64,000 nt of DNA from Deltaproteobacteria bacterium (GTDB taxonomy: Bacteria > UBA10199 > JACPAL01 > JACOUP01): positions 961,165 to 1,025,164 of the forward strand of contig JACOUP010000008.1 of the NCBI GenBank assembly GCA_016177765.1, read 5' to 3'. Below, piece by piece: positions 26,548 to 36,003 of the stretch; positions within the stretch are counted from its first letter, which is position 1, and every line of letters begins with the position of its first letter. The notes below the pieces were generated by a model. The model had not been told where the DNA came from, did no database searches, and worked only from the letters and a program-made list of their open reading frames with translations. The position numbers were made by a program, and so were the translations under genes.

Positions 26548-28134
26548 ATGGCTCTGGCTGAGAAGGTCTCTTCTTTCCCTGTCACCCCCGGTGTCTACCT
26601 GATGAAAAATCAGGCCGGGGAGGTCCTCTATGTGGGGAAGGCAAAAAACCTGCGCGATCGTCTGAAGAGTTATTTCTCAAAAGAGGCGACCTCCCGCACC
26701 CAAATCCAATTCTTGATGAAGAGGGTGGTTGTTATTGAGACGATTGTGACCGGTACTGAAAAAGAGGCGCTCCTCCTTGAAAACACGCTCATCAAGAAAC
26801 ACAAACCGAAATATAATATCCAACTCCGGGATGATAAAAACTATGTGAGCGTCAGGCTCTCGGTCAAAGACGAATTCCCCAGGATTTACGTCACCCGGCA
26901 GATCAAGGAAGAGGAGGGGCCCTACTTCGGCCCTTATTCCAGTGCCTCTGCCTGTCGGGAGACAGTCGATTTTATCGAAAAATATTTTCAGCTTCGCACC
27001 TGTTCGGATCATGAACTAAAAAACAGGTCGCGTCCCTGCCTGCAGTACCAGATCAAACGGTGCCTGGCCCCTTGTGTCGGGTTTATCCAGGAAGAACCGT
27101 ATCGCCAGCTTGTGGAGAATGTCAGACTTTTTTTGGAAGGACGAAAAAAAGACCTTCTGCAAAAATTAAAAATAGAGAGGAACGAGGCCTCAGAAAAGCT
27201 CGATTTTGAAAAGGCGGCCCGTCTCCGGGACCTGATCCAATCGATGAAGGAGACGCTGGAGAAACAGAGCATGATCCGCTACCGAGCGGCCAATCAAGAC
27301 TTCGTCTCTTATTATAGAGAGGGAGAGCAGTTCACCTTCTGCGTCCTGATGGTCCGTGCGGGACGGGTTCAGGGGACCCGTCTCTATCATTTTCAATCAC
27401 CGGCAAACGGAGAAGAGATGATCGCCTCTTTTCTTCTGCAGTATTATGGTGAGGACCGTTACCTCCCCCAGGAGATTGTGACCCGTGCAAAGAGGGGAGA
27501 AAAAAAAGAACTCCTTCGATTGGCCGAGAAAAATGCGATGGAGGGATTTAAACGGCACTTTCGGGAAAAGGGAGAGTCAGCCGATCTCCTGCTTCAGCTT
27601 CAACAACAGCTTTCTCTGAAAAAGATCCCCGCTGTTATGGAATGCTACGACATCTCCAACACTCAAGGGGCGATGGCGACGGGATCCCTGGTGACATTTC
27701 TCGATGGGATTCCGGCAAAGGAACATTATAAACGGTTCAAGATCAAAACAGTTTTTGGGCCGAATGACTTTGAGATGATGTATGAGGTCCTCAAGAGGCG
27801 GCTTATGCGAAGTCGGATGACCGAGGCTGGAAAATCAAGGTGGCAATTACCGGATCTGATCGTCGTGGATGGAGGGAAGGGGCAGTTGGGGATGGCGCTG
27901 AAGGCCTTGGAGGAGTTAGGGATCACTGGGATTGATGTCATTGGGCTTGCCAAGAAAAAAGAGGGAGAAAAACAAGACAAAGTCTTCCTGCCGGGGCGGA
28001 AGAATCCGATTCTCCTCAAACCCCATTCCTCAATACTTCACCTCCTGATGCAGATCCGGGATGAGGCGCATCGTTTTGCGATCACCTACCATAAAAAACT
28101 TCGGGGAAAGGCCTTCCTGGGGGTTCGCCGATGA
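26548..28134 (+). CDS. uvrC: excinuclease ABC subunit C, lacking the C-terminal HhH domain
   Basis: Incision nuclease of nucleotide excision repair. GIY-YIG domain at the N-terminus (TPGVYLMKNQAGEVLYVGKAKN), Cys-rich region CLQYQIKRCLAPCVG, UVR domain EKLDFEKAARLRDLIQSM, RNase H-like nuclease domain (ECYDISNTQGAMATGSLV, DLIVVDGGKGQL, RDEAHRFAITYHKKL). The protein stops at residue 528, about nine residues after HRFAITYHKKLRG, exactly where the tandem helix-hairpin-helix (HhH)2 domain should begin; usual UvrC proteins run to about 600. The next gene starts in the overlapping ATGA, and I see no HhH-like continuation in other frames. The loss appears stable rather than a recent frameshift. Confidence 0.93.
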   Translation: MALAEKVSSFPVTPGVYLMKNQAGEVLYVGKAKNLRDRLKSYFSKEATSRTQIQFLMKRVVVIETIVTGTEKEALLLENTLIKKHKPKYNIQLRDDKNYVSVRLSVKDEFPRIYVTRQIKEEEGPYFGPYSSASACRETVDFIEKYFQLRTCSDHELKNRSRPCLQYQIKRCLAPCVGFIQEEPYRQLVENVRLFLEGRKKDLLQKLKIERNEASEKLDFEKAARLRDLIQSMKETLEKQSMIRYRAANQDFVSYYREGEQFTFCVLMVRAGRVQGTRLYHFQSPANGEEMIASFLLQYYGEDRYLPQEIVTRAKRGEKKELLRLAEKNAMEGFKRHFREKGESADLLLQLQQQLSLKKIPAVMECYDISNTQGAMATGSLVTFLDGIPAKEHYKRFKIKTVFGPNDFEMMYEVLKRRLMRSRMTEAGKSRWQLPDLIVVDGGKGQLGMALKALEELGITGIDVIGLAKKKEGEKQDKVFLPGRKNPILLKPHSSILHLLMQIRDEAHRFAITYHKKLRGKAFLGVRR

Positions 28135-28841
28135 GCGCCATCCTTGCGATCTTTCAATGGGTCATCGCCAGCCTTTCCATCACGCTCCACAGTTTTTATA
28201 CGGCGATCCTTCATTCCCTCTTTCCCCGTCGTCCGTGGGTGCGTTATTCCAATATTTTATTCTGCCGGTGGATTCTCTTTCTCGTCCGGGTTCATGTCCA
28301 GGTTGAGGGGTTGGAACATGTCGACCCAAAAAAAACGTATGTGGTCTGCTCCAACCATCAAGGGATGTTCGACAGCTTTGCGATCAACGGGATGATTCCT
28401 TTGCCGATGGCCTGGCTTTCAAAGCCGGGTTATTTCAAGGTGCCGTTCGTCGGTTTGGTCTTGTGGGCCTCCCAACATGTCCTGGTGACACGGAAAGACA
28501 AGGAGCGTGATCGGCAGGCGGTGGCGTTGGCGGTGGAACAACTCCGCAAGGGGATCCCGATGGCGGTCTTTCCGGAGGGGACCCGTTCCAGGGATGGCTC
28601 CATTGGCCCCTTCAAGTTGGGGGCGTTCCGGATGGCGAAGGAATCCGGTTGCCCGGTCTTGCCGGTTACCCTCTGCGGTTCAGGGGAAAGGATGAAAAAA
28701 GGGGAATGGAAGGTCCGCCCCGGTACGATTCGTCTCACTATTGGCCCCCCGATTGATCCACCCTTTGAGACGATTGAAGAACTCTCTGCAAAGACGCATC
28801 GGCAGATCCTGGGAACCTATCAAAAATCGACGTCAATTTAA
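28131..28841 (+). CDS. plsC: 1-acyl-sn-glycerol-3-phosphate acyltransferase
   Basis: Membrane-associated acyltransferase that makes phosphatidic acid from lysophosphatidic acid. N-terminal hydrophobic segment (ILAIFQWVIASLSITL), catalytic SNHQGMFDSF (HX4D), and substrate-binding FPEGTRSRDG, then PVLPVTL. 236 residues. Start overlaps the uvrC stop (ATGA). Whether it prefers acyl-ACP or acyl-CoA cannot be told. Confidence 0.92.
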   Translation: MSAILAIFQWVIASLSITLHSFYTAILHSLFPRRPWVRYSNILFCRWILFLVRVHVQVEGLEHVDPKKTYVVCSNHQGMFDSFAINGMIPLPMAWLSKPGYFKVPFVGLVLWASQHVLVTRKDKERDRQAVALAVEQLRKGIPMAVFPEGTRSRDGSIGPFKLGAFRMAKESGCPVLPVTLCGSGERMKKGEWKVRPGTIRLTIGPPIDPPFETIEELSAKTHRQILGTYQKSTSI

Positions 28842-29020
28842 TGGCACTCCCCCTGTCAAAAAAGTTGAAATTCACCCAGCCTTGTCGGTTGTTTTGACGC
28901 TATTTTCTGCCCTTCGAAGACAAATAAAAACAGGTTTTTCATAGGGTTGAGGTGCCATTCCCCCCGTCTCTCTTTCTTTGGCACACCGGTTGCTACCTCT
29001 TATTATTGAGGAGGTTGCCT

Positions 29021-29287
29021 GTGAAGACAGCGGATGAATCCAGGGTGGGGGAACTCTTGGAGGGGTTGGCGGCGCCGATCCGGGAGGCGGTCAACCTGAT
29101 GGAAAAGCCGGCGGTCCTCTCCTGTGGCGGCGTTTTCTTAAGACGGCAATCGATCCCTGAAAAATTAAAGGCCTGGCGGATCAGTGTCAACCTGCCACAT
29201 GAAGAGGTTGTGAGAAATTACCGGATTAATCCCCAAACCACGGAGTTTGTATTTCATCTGATTATTCGCAGAGAGAATCTGAACTAA
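29021..29287 (+). CDS. small hypothetical protein, 88 residues
   Basis: Unrecognised. GTG at 29021 is preceded by GAGGAGG at a good distance, giving an 88-residue soluble protein (VKTADESRVGELLEGLAAPI...). It has one Cys (LSCGGVFLRR), no membrane segment and ends in VFHLIIRREN; the pattern of beta-strand-like EVVRNYRINPQTTEFVFHLI suggests a small alpha/beta fold. It ends overlapping ilvE's end by four bases on the opposite strand. The 179 bp before it (28842-29020) hold no gene I can support. Confidence 0.55.
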   Translation: MKTADESRVGELLEGLAAPIREAVNLMEKPAVLSCGGVFLRRQSIPEKLKAWRISVNLPHEEVVRNYRINPQTTEFVFHLIIRRENLN

Positions 29288-30201
29288 ATAACATCTAACC
29301 AGCGGCGGTATTTTTCATCCTTTCCCTTCACGATGGCATGAAAGGTCTTCTGCACCTCTTGGGTGATTGGGCCCGGTTTGCCGGTGCCAACCATCCGATC
29401 ATCCACTTCCCTGACCGGTGTAATCTCGGCGGCAGTGCCGGTCATAAAGATCTCATCGGCCAGATACAGCTCATCCCGGGTAAATTTTTGTGAAGCCACC
29501 TCAATCTTTTTATCTTTGAGAATAGTTACCACACTGTTGGCGGTGATCCCGTCCAGGACAGAGGCCCCGGAGGGGGTTGTCTTGACAGTGCCCTCTTTCA
29601 CCACAAAGATATTTTCACCGGAGGCCTCGGCGACATACCCTTCGCTGTCGAGAAGGATCGCCTCTTCGTAGCCGGCCTTGATCGCCTCTCGTTTAGCCAG
29701 GATGGAGTTGATGTAAGTCCCGCAGCTTTTAGCCTTGTTCATGATGCTGTTGACATGATGCCGGGTATAGGAAGAAACCTTGGCACGGATCCCATTTTTG
29801 ACCCCTTCTTCCCCCAGGTAGGTTCCCCAAGGCCAGGCGGCAATCGCCACACGGATCGGATTGTTCATGACATACAACCCCATCTCCCCGTCACCAATGA
29901 AGGCGATCGGGCGGAGGTAGCCATGCTTGAGTTCGTTGACACGAAAAATCTCCTTGCAGGCCTTGAGAACTATCCCTTTTTCGAACGGGATCTTCATCTG
30001 AAGGATGTGGGCCGAGTTGTAGAGCCGGTCGATATGTTCCTTGAGACGAAAAATGGCTGAAGAACCGTTGTCGCACTGGTAACAACGGATTCCCTCAAAG
30101 ACACCAAGCCCGTAATGAAGGGTGTGTGTCAAAACATGGACGTTCGCTTCGTCCCAGTTGATCATCTTGCCATCAAGCCAGATTTTGGATGCTTTTTGCA
30201 T
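29284..30201 (-). CDS. ilvE: branched-chain amino acid aminotransferase
   Basis: Class IV PLP aminotransferase interconverting Val/Leu/Ile and their 2-oxo acids. [64 protein letters not shown] and GYVAEASGENIFVV are typical; the PLP lysine lies near AKVSSYTRHH/NKAK. 305 residues. Overlaps mtnA upstream by 29 bp, hence last gene of the gat-mtnA-ilvE run. Confidence 0.95.
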   Translation of the reverse strand: MQKASKIWLDGKMINWDEANVHVLTHTLHYGLGVFEGIRCYQCDNGSSAIFRLKEHIDRLYNSAHILQMKIPFEKGIVLKACKEIFRVNELKHGYLRPIAFIGDGEMGLYVMNNPIRVAIAAWPWGTYLGEEGVKNGIRAKVSSYTRHHVNSIMNKAKSCGTYINSILAKREAIKAGYEEAILLDSEGYVAEASGENIFVVKEGTVKTTPSGASVLDGITANSVVTILKDKKIEVASQKFTRDELYLADEIFMTGTAAEITPVREVDDRMVGTGKPGPITQEVQKTFHAIVKGKDEKYRRWLDVI

Positions 30202-31207
30202 AAGGCTCCTTCAAAATTCCTCTCTCCGTGATGATGCCGCTGACCAGTTCGTGCGGGGTGACGTCAAAAGCCGGGTTCCGGATCTTAATACCTTCCGGTG
30301 CGATGAGTTGTCTATAAAAATTTGCCACCTCGGCGGGGGATCTTTCCTCAATCGGGATCTCGCCCCCGGCGGCAGTTTTTTTATCAATGGTTGATGTCGG
30401 CGCCGCTACGTAGAATGGGACATCGTGCCCACGGGCGAGAAACGCCGAGGTGTAGGTCCCGATCTTGTTGGCAACATCCCCATTGGCGGCGATCCGATCA
30501 GCGCCGACGACCACCAGCTGGAATTTTTTTTGCTTCATCAAGGCCCCAATCATGTTGTCGGTGATCAGTGTGACCGGGATCCTGTTTTTAACCAATTCCC
30601 AGGCGGTGAGTCGGGCCCCCTGAAGAAACGGACGGGTTTCTGGCGCCACGACCTCAAACTTTTTCCCCTGTTCCTGAGCGGCATAAAAGACCCCCAACGC
30701 CGTTCCATAACCGGCTGTGGCCAAGGCACCGGCGTTGCAATGAGTCAGGATGGTCATCCCGTTTTCAATGAGGACCGACCCATTCTGTCCCATTTTCTTG
30801 TTGGTCTGGATATCTTCGTCGTAAATTTTGACCGCCTCCTGTTCCAGTTTTTCTCTTATTTCGGGAACGGCAGCTCCCTCATGACGACGACAGACCTCTT
30901 TCATCCGGTTCAAGGCCCAGGAAAGATTGACCGCAGTGGGACGGGTTTCCTGCAAGGTCTGGCAGACTGATTCCAACCGGTGGTAAAAATCGCTGAAGTT
31001 CCTGGCCCCGATTCCTTGGGCCCCCAGGACCACTCCAAAGGCGGCGGTCACCCCGATCGCCGGAGCCCCGCGGACGACCATGTTGCGGATCGCATCAGCG
31101 ACCTGCTTGTAATCGGCACACTCGACGTAGGCCTCTTCCACCGGGAGCTTCCGTTGGTCAATCAGGAGGAGGCGGTCTTTTTTCCATTCGATCGTTTTAA
31201 AGTTCAT
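30173..31207 (-). CDS. mtnA: S-methyl-5-thioribose-1-phosphate isomerase
   Basis: Methionine salvage enzyme, eIF2B-alpha-like fold. [19 protein letters not shown] near residue 45, catalytic cysteine region [35 protein letters not shown], catalytic Asp region [18 protein letters not shown]. 344 residues. Start overlaps the gatB stop (ATGA). No other methionine salvage gene is near; an alternative ribose-1,5-bisphosphate isomerase role is less likely given the length and motifs. Confidence 0.93.
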   Translation of the reverse strand: MNFKTIEWKKDRLLLIDQRKLPVEEAYVECADYKQVADAIRNMVVRGAPAIGVTAAFGVVLGAQGIGARNFSDFYHRLESVCQTLQETRPTAVNLSWALNRMKEVCRRHEGAAVPEIREKLEQEAVKIYDEDIQTNKKMGQNGSVLIENGMTILTHCNAGALATAGYGTALGVFYAAQEQGKKFEVVAPETRPFLQGARLTAWELVKNRIPVTLITDNMIGALMKQKKFQLVVVGADRIAANGDVANKIGTYTSAFLARGHDVPFYVAAPTSTIDKKTAAGGEIPIEERSPAEVANFYRQLIAPEGIKIRNPAFDVTPHELVSGIITERGILKEPYAKSIQNLA

Positions 31208-32646
31208 GGTTTTAATTTCTTCCTTAAAATTTCGTTAATCAATTGCGGGTTTGCCTTCCCTTGAGTCTCTTTCATCACCTGCCCGACGAAAAAGGCAATC
31301 AGTTTTTCGTTGCCGGCCCGATACCGTTCCGTTTCCTTCGGGTTGGCGGCGATGATGGTTTCAATCATTTTTTCAAGGGCACCGGTATCACTGACCTGAG
31401 TCAGCCCTTGTCGGGAGACAATCTTGTCGGCGGGCTCTCCTGTTTTGTACATCTCCAGAAAAACGGTCTTGGCGATCTTGCCGCTGATCGTTCCCTGGTC
31501 GATTAATTGGAGAAGTCCAGCCAATCGTTCAGGTTTGATTGGACACTGCTTTATCGATCTCCCTGAATTATTGAGTTCCCTCAGTAGTTCTGTGAGGATC
31601 CAATTCGAAACTTTTTTAGCATCAGGGTAAACTTTGACACAGGCCTCATAATAGTTGGCGAGGTCTCTTGAACTTGTCAGCGTCTCGGCATCGACTGGGG
31701 AGAGTTGGTGCTCTGAAATAAAACGATCCCTTTTGGCGGTCGGCAGTTCCGGTAAGTGCTGGTGCATGGCGGTGACCCAACTGTCTTCAATCAATAACGG
31801 CAAAAGATCCGGATCCGGGAAATAACGGTAATCGTGCGCCTCTTCCTTGCTTCGCATCGGCACCGTCACCTCTTTTTCCGGGTTCCAGAGCCTTGTCTCT
31901 TGCACAATTTTTCCCCCTTCCTGGAGCGCCTCCTCCTGCCTTTGGACCTCATAGGCGATCGCCTTTTCAATATGACGGAACGAATTCATATTTTTAATCT
32001 CAACCTTAGTCCCCAATTTTTCAGCACCCGAGGGTTTGAGCGAGATATTGGCGTCACAACGGAGCGATCCTTCCTCCATGTTGCCGTCACAGATATCGAG
32101 GTACATCAGGATCGACCGGAGTGTTTTCAGGTAGGCGACCGCCTCCTCCGCCGACCGGAGGTCCGGTTCCGAGACAATCTCTATCAGCGGGACACCGGCC
32201 CGGTTCAGATCCACCCACGAGGCCTCCTTGGACCGGGTCGTCGGGTGTTCATGCAGGAGTTTCCCGGCATCCTCTTCCATATGGATTCGTGTCAGACGGA
32301 TCGTTTTTTTCTCTCCGTTGACGGTGATGCTGATGGCACCACCGGTGCAGATCGGCAGTTCATACTGCGAGATTTGATACCCCTTCGGGAGGTCGGGGTA
32401 GAAATAGTTTTTACGGGCGAAGATGCTTTTTTTGGCAATGGTACAGCCGATTGCCAGTCCGGCCCGTATCGCATAGTCGACCACCTTCTTATTCAAGACC
32501 GGCAAGGCGCCCGGCTGTCCCAGACAGACCGGACAACTGTTTTCATTCGGGGCGGCGCCGAATCGGGTCGAGCAGGCACAAAAAATCTTAGTCGCCGTCA
32601 ACAGCTGGGCATGCACCTCAAGGCCGATGACTGTTTCATAACTCAT
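31204..32646 (-). CDS. gatB: Asp/Glu-tRNA amidotransferase subunit B
   Basis: tRNA-binding kinase subunit of GatCAB, which converts Asp-tRNA(Asn)/Glu-tRNA(Gln) to the amides. [75 protein letters not shown], and a C-terminal YqeY-like helical tail. 480 residues from ATG 32646, which overlaps the gatA stop (ATGA). Confidence 0.96.
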   Translation of the reverse strand: MSYETVIGLEVHAQLLTATKIFCACSTRFGAAPNENSCPVCLGQPGALPVLNKKVVDYAIRAGLAIGCTIAKKSIFARKNYFYPDLPKGYQISQYELPICTGGAISITVNGEKKTIRLTRIHMEEDAGKLLHEHPTTRSKEASWVDLNRAGVPLIEIVSEPDLRSAEEAVAYLKTLRSILMYLDICDGNMEEGSLRCDANISLKPSGAEKLGTKVEIKNMNSFRHIEKAIAYEVQRQEEALQEGGKIVQETRLWNPEKEVTVPMRSKEEAHDYRYFPDPDLLPLLIEDSWVTAMHQHLPELPTAKRDRFISEHQLSPVDAETLTSSRDLANYYEACVKVYPDAKKVSNWILTELLRELNNSGRSIKQCPIKPERLAGLLQLIDQGTISGKIAKTVFLEMYKTGEPADKIVSRQGLTQVSDTGALEKMIETIIAANPKETERYRAGNEKLIAFFVGQVMKETQGKANPQLINEILRKKLKP

Positions 32647-34148
32647 AGTGCCGGTCTCCTTTGGTGCCATTCGTTGGCCTGCTCGTAGGCAAAGGCGGCC
32701 CGAAAAATAGTTTCCTCCTTAAAATGATTGCCGATCAACTGCATCCCGATCGGCAGGGGTGGTTCACCCAAGGGTGATTCACCCAAGCCCCCTTTGGTGA
32801 AGCCGCAAGGGAGGCTCATCGCCGGAAGACCGGCAAGGTTCACATTGATCGTAAAGATATCGGAGAGGTACATCTTGAGCGGGTCGTCGGTTTTTTCACC
32901 GATCTTCCAGGCGGCGGTCGGGGCGACCGGGGTGAGGAGGAGGTCGCACTGCTTGAACGCCTCTTCAAAATCGTTCCGGATCAGCGTCCTCGCCTTTTGC
33001 GCCTTCAGGTAGTAGGCGTCGTAGTAGCCGGCGGAGAGGACGTAGGTCCCGAGCATGATCCGCCGCTTGACCTCCGGGCCGAAGCCTTCAGTACGGCTTT
33101 TTGTATAAAGCTCCAGCAATGTACGGGCCTCGGGGTGCCGGAACCCATACCGGATCCCGTCATAACGGGCGAGGTTCGAAGAGGCCTCTGCGGGGGCGAG
33201 GATGTAATAAGTCGGGACGGCGCAAGTAGTATGGGGCAGAGAGACCTTGATAATTTTGGCCCCCAGTTTTTGGTAATGATCAATCGCCGTCCGGACCGCC
33301 TTTTCAATCTCCGGATCGAGTCCCTCCACAAAATATTCTTTGGGGATCCCGATTGTCATCCCCCGGACATCTTTCGTGAGGGAGGCGGTATAATCCGGCA
33401 CCGGGAGATTCAGCGACGTTGAATCCCGCGGGTCATGACCGGCCAGCGCCTTGAGGAGGATCGCACAGTCGGTCACATCTTTCGCCAATGGCCCGACCTG
33501 ATCGAGCGAGGAGGCAAAGGCAATAACGCCATAACGGCTGACCCGTCCGTAGGTCGGTTTGATCCCGACAAGATTACAAAAGGCGGCAGGGAGTCGGATC
33601 GAACCGCCGGTATCGGTTCCGGTCGCCCCAAAACAGTCGCCGGCAGCAACCGCCGCGGCGGAACCGCCGGAAGAACCGCCCGGGATTCTCTTCAGGTCCC
33701 ACGGGTTGTGACAGATCCCGAAGTGGGAGGTTTCGTTGGAAGAACCCATTGCAAATTCATCCATGTTTAGTTTGCCGATGATGACCGCATGATCTTTCAA
33801 TAAATTGTCGACGGAGGTGGCGGTGTACGGGGCGACATAGTTCGACAAAATCCTGGAGCCGCAGGTGGTCCGTGTCCCCTTCATCAAAAAAATATCTTTG
33901 AGGGCGATCGGGATCCCGGTCAGCGGGGCAAAATTATTGGGTGAAGCACCCTTATTCTTTTGAATCAGGTCATCCGCCTGTTTGGCCTGCGCAAGGGCGA
34001 GTTCTTCGGTCAGGGTGATAAAAGCATGGATCTTATCTTCAGTCTTGGCGATCTGTTTTAAAACCGCCTGGGTCAGTTCAACAGAAGAGACCTCTCTTTT
34101 TCTTAATTTTTCGTGAATTTCATGGAGTGTTAGGGAATGGAGGGTCAT
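32643..34148 (-). CDS. gatA: Asp/Glu-tRNA amidotransferase subunit A
   Basis: Amidase subunit that hydrolyses glutamine and channels ammonia to GatB. Amidase signature: catalytic lysine in [37 protein letters not shown] with the catalytic serines, [10 protein letters not shown]. 501 residues. Three palindromic repeats of the GGGTGNNNCACCC family fall in it: two tandem copies (32757-32784) insert [10 protein letters not shown] before the conserved LPIGMQLIG, and one (33939-33951) inserts KGASP before the conserved [10 protein letters not shown]. The active-site residues are unaffected. Confidence 0.96.
   Translation of the reverse strand: MTLHSLTLHEIHEKLRKREVSSVELTQAVLKQIAKTEDKIHAFITLTEELALAQAKQADDLIQKNKGASPNNFAPLTGIPIALKDIFLMKGTRTTCGSRILSNYVAPYTATSVDNLLKDHAVIIGKLNMDEFAMGSSNETSHFGICHNPWDLKRIPGGSSGGSAAAVAAGDCFGATGTDTGGSIRLPAAFCNLVGIKPTYGRVSRYGVIAFASSLDQVGPLAKDVTDCAILLKALAGHDPRDSTSLNLPVPDYTASLTKDVRGMTIGIPKEYFVEGLDPEIEKAVRTAIDHYQKLGAKIIKVSLPHTTCAVPTYYILAPAEASSNLARYDGIRYGFRHPEARTLLELYTKSRTEGFGPEVKRRIMLGTYVLSAGYYDAYYLKAQKARTLIRNDFEEAFKQCDLLLTPVAPTAAWKIGEKTDDPLKMYLSDIFTINVNLAGLPAMSLPCGFTKGGLGESPLGEPPLPIGMQLIGNHFKEETIFRAAFAYEQANEWHQRRPAL
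32757..32784. repeat. two tandem palindromes, 15-bp period (in gatA)
   Basis: GGGTGGTTCACCC, AA, GGGTGATTCACCC. On the gene strand it reads [10 protein letters not shown], a ten-residue insertion into CGF...LPIGMQLIG. Confidence 0.9.
33939..33951. repeat. palindrome GGGTGAAGCACCC in gatA
   Basis: Perfect GGGTG/CACCC with centre AAG, flanked by TT and TT; encodes KGASP on the gene strand. Confidence 0.8.
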
Positions 34149-34156
34149 TAGATTTT

Positions 34157-34456
34157 CTAGAGGACCTTGATGACCTTAAAGAGATTCCCTTCACGGTCAG
34201 GGGCATTGGCCAGGGCCAGCTCTTTGGGTGAATCACCCTTGGCGGTATCGATCACGACCTCGTCACCCCGAAAAGGGGTTGGCACTAATACGGCATGCGC
34301 GGTCGGTTCGATCGAATCGGTTTTGAGGGTGTTGAGTTGTTGCACGTGTGAAAGGATGTTGGAGAGTTGTTCTGCCGTCCGGGCGATTTCCTCTTCTTTG
34401 ATCTCGAGTCGGGCGAGGGTGGCTATTTTTTGGACGTCGTCAGCGGTCAGTTTCAT
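34157..34456 (-). CDS. gatC: Asp/Glu-tRNA amidotransferase subunit C
   Basis: Small subunit that wraps around GatA and bridges to Gat[21 protein letters not shown] and [21 protein letters not shown] are typical; [20 protein letters not shown] at the C-terminus. 99 residues. A KGDSP insertion from a palindromic repeat (34226-34238) precedes [10 protein letters not shown]. Start overlaps the zinc-ribbon gene's stop (ATGA). Confidence 0.93.
   Translation of the reverse strand: MKLTADDVQKIATLARLEIKEEEIARTAEQLSNILSHVQQLNTLKTDSIEPTAHAVLVPTPFRGDEVVIDTAKGDSPKELALANAPDREGNLFKVIKVL
34226..34238. repeat. palindrome GGGTGAATCACCC in gatC
   Basis: Perfect palindrome flanked by TT and TT; on the gene strand AAG GGT GAT TCA CCC AAA, encoding KGDSPK, the same peptide as in LpdA. 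Confidence 0.85.
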
Positions 34457-34764
34457 GATGTCTTGAAGAGGCCAAGGACGGCATTGACGAACCCTCCTTC
34501 GCCCCCGGCAATTTTTTCTAATTCGCCATCATCGAGGAAGATCCCATGGCAGTGAAAACATTTGTCGATAACGATCCCCTTGTAGACCATACTGTGGAGT
34601 TCCATGCCGCATTTGGGGCAACGCATCCAGTGGAGTTTTTTCAGTTTTTCCTGTTCTGCCTGGGAGAGCGCCTCTTTCTTTTTCGCGGCCTGTTTTTTAA
34701 GTTTTTCCGCCTCCAGCCGGGCAAAATATTCCTCCTCGGTTTGGGATGGCTTGGCGACCGTCAT
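34453..34764 (-). CDS. zinc-ribbon (zf-TFIIB-like) protein
   Basis: 103-residue protein with a charged N-terminal helix (EEYFARLEAEKLKKQAAKKK) and a C-terminal CPKCGMEL...YKGIVIDKCFHCHGIFLDDGELEKI domain, the pattern of the zf-TFIIB family of unknown function. Four zinc ligands in two CxxC pairs. First gene of the gatCAB-mtnA-ilvE run; a promoter ends 8 nt before its ATG. Function unknown; nucleic-acid or protein binding is a guess from the fold. Confidence 0.8.
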   Translation of the reverse strand: MTVAKPSQTEEEYFARLEAEKLKKQAAKKKEALSQAEQEKLKKLHWMRCPKCGMELHSMVYKGIVIDKCFHCHGIFLDDGELEKIAGGEGGFVNAVLGLFKTS

Positions 34765-34772
34765 ACGGGTCT

Positions 34773-34801
34773 TCCTAACATAACCGTTGAGAGGGCCGCA
34801 A
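34773..34801 (-). promoter_or_regulatory. promoter of the zinc-ribbon/gatCAB operon
   Basis: Minus strand: TTGCGG (34801-34796), 17-bp spacer, TTAGGA (34778-34773), 8 nt, ATG at 34764. No Shine-Dalgarno between. Confidence 0.55.
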
Positions 34802-34849
34802 GGGGGAAAAGGAAGTGATTTTTACAGACATTCATGCTATCGAACAGTG

Positions 34850-35644
34850 ATGGTGGAATTTTTTTGGATTGTCTTGATTACCCTCTTTGCCGCGGTCTTG
34901 GGGAGTTTTTTGAACGTCTGTATCTACCGGATCCCGAGGGGCCAGTCGATTGTCACCCCCCGTTCCCATTGCCCCGATTGCGGCCGGTTCTTGAAATTTT
35001 ACCACAACATCCCGATTGTTTCGTATCTCGCCTTAAAGGGGCGTTGCGCCTTCTGCCGACGCCCTATTTCCTGGAGATACCCATTTGTCGAGCTCCTCAC
35101 TGTCGGCCTGGCCCTACTCACCTACGAACGGTTTGGGCTCACCCCTTCCTTTTTTCTCTATTTTTTCCTGCTTGTCTCTCCCCTGATTGTTATCTCGTTT
35201 ATTGATCTGGAGCACCGGATCATCCCGGATATTATTTCACTCCCGGGGATCCCGATCGGCGTCGGGGTCAGTCTTTTTCTGGCGCAGGGGACGTATCTTG
35301 GGGCGTTGAAGGAATCACTCCTTGGCCTTTCCATCGGAGGCGGTTTCCTCTTCCTCGTCGGGTATTTTTACGAAAAATTAAGGGGGCAAGAGGGGCTGGG
35401 GGGAGGGGATGTGAAGTTGGCGGCAGTGCTAGGGGCCTTTTTGGGGTGGCAGAACATCCTTTTCATCCTCCCGGTCGGGGCCTTGCTTGGTTTTGTTGCC
35501 GCCTTGATCCTGATCCTCTTTTACCGGAAGGGGATGAAGTACCAGATCCCTTACGGCCCCTTTCTCTCCTTTGCCGGGCTCCTCCAGCTCTATTATGGGA
35601 GGGAGCTGATTGACTGGTATCTCCACTCCCTCCGGATCGGTTAA
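34850..35644 (+). CDS. pilD: type IV prepilin peptidase / N-methyltransferase
   Basis: Bifunctional inner-membrane enzyme that cleaves and N-methylates type IV pilins or type II secretion pseudopilins. N-terminal membrane helix followed by GSFLNVCIYRIPRGQSIV, the zinc-type cysteines CPDC and CAFC, and the two peptidase aspartates in FIDLEHRIIPD and LGGGDVKLAAVLGAF. About seven to eight hydrophobic segments. 264 residues from ATG 34850; a GTG lies just upstream at 34847. No pilus genes are in the window. Confidence 0.93.
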   Translation: MVEFFWIVLITLFAAVLGSFLNVCIYRIPRGQSIVTPRSHCPDCGRFLKFYHNIPIVSYLALKGRCAFCRRPISWRYPFVELLTVGLALLTYERFGLTPSFFLYFFLLVSPLIVISFIDLEHRIIPDIISLPGIPIGVGVSLFLAQGTYLGALKESLLGLSIGGGFLFLVGYFYEKLRGQEGLGGGDVKLAAVLGAFLGWQNILFILPVGALLGFVAALILILFYRKGMKYQIPYGPFLSFAGLLQLYYGRELIDWYLHSLRIG

Positions 35645-35769
35645 TTAAGTATAATTTAATATAATTAAACTTGTAAGTTAATAAATATAATTAAATATAT
35701 ACAATTAACCTGATATTTTTGTATTTTCTTGTGTACTTTAACCGCTTTTTGAGCTACAGTGGCTAGGTT
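35645..35769. other. AT-rich intergenic segment
   Basis: A 125-bp gap of roughly 80 % A+T in its first 70 bases, with repeated ATAATTAA-type words, strongly different from the surrounding GC-rich coding DNA. TACAGT at 35755-35760 lies 9 nt before the next ATG and could be a -10 box; no good -35 is seen. Confidence 0.5.
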
Positions 35770-35976
35770 ATGGGATCAAAGAATAATCATGTTAGAAACC
35801 TTCGAGAGGCTCAGTTGATGAGCAAGGCAGAGCTTGCCCGGAAGGCTGGAATCTCCGCCCTGACGATCGATCGTGTTGAAAAAGGGATGGATTGCCGGAT
35901 GGATACCAAAAGAAAGATTATCTTGGCCCTCGGTTATAAACTCTCCGATAAAGATAAAGTCTTCCCTGATGATTAG
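35770..35976 (+). CDS. small helix-turn-helix (XRE-like) protein
   Basis: 68-residue protein consisting almost only of an HTH: VRNLREAQLMSKAELARKAG, then ISALTIDRVEKGMDCRMDTK and KIILALGYKLSDKDKVFPDD. It lacks any effector domain, so it may act as a dimeric DNA-binding protein. Lies after an AT-rich intergenic tract between pilD and aroC, which could hold its operator. Target genes unknown. Confidence 0.8.
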   Translation: MGSKNNHVRNLREAQLMSKAELARKAGISALTIDRVEKGMDCRMDTKRKIILALGYKLSDKDKVFPDD

Positions 35977-36003
35977 TTCTGGGGTAGGCTTGACCCCGTC
36001 GTT

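Noticed and set aside
27357..27382. GACGGGT...ACCCGTC inverted repeat in uvrC
   Set aside because: Seven-base arms with a seven-base loop inside conserved coding sequence; not beyond chance in GC-rich DNA.
31834..32688. Plus-strand open frame of about 284 codons
   Set aside because: Antisense to gatB; no ribosome site, no motif.
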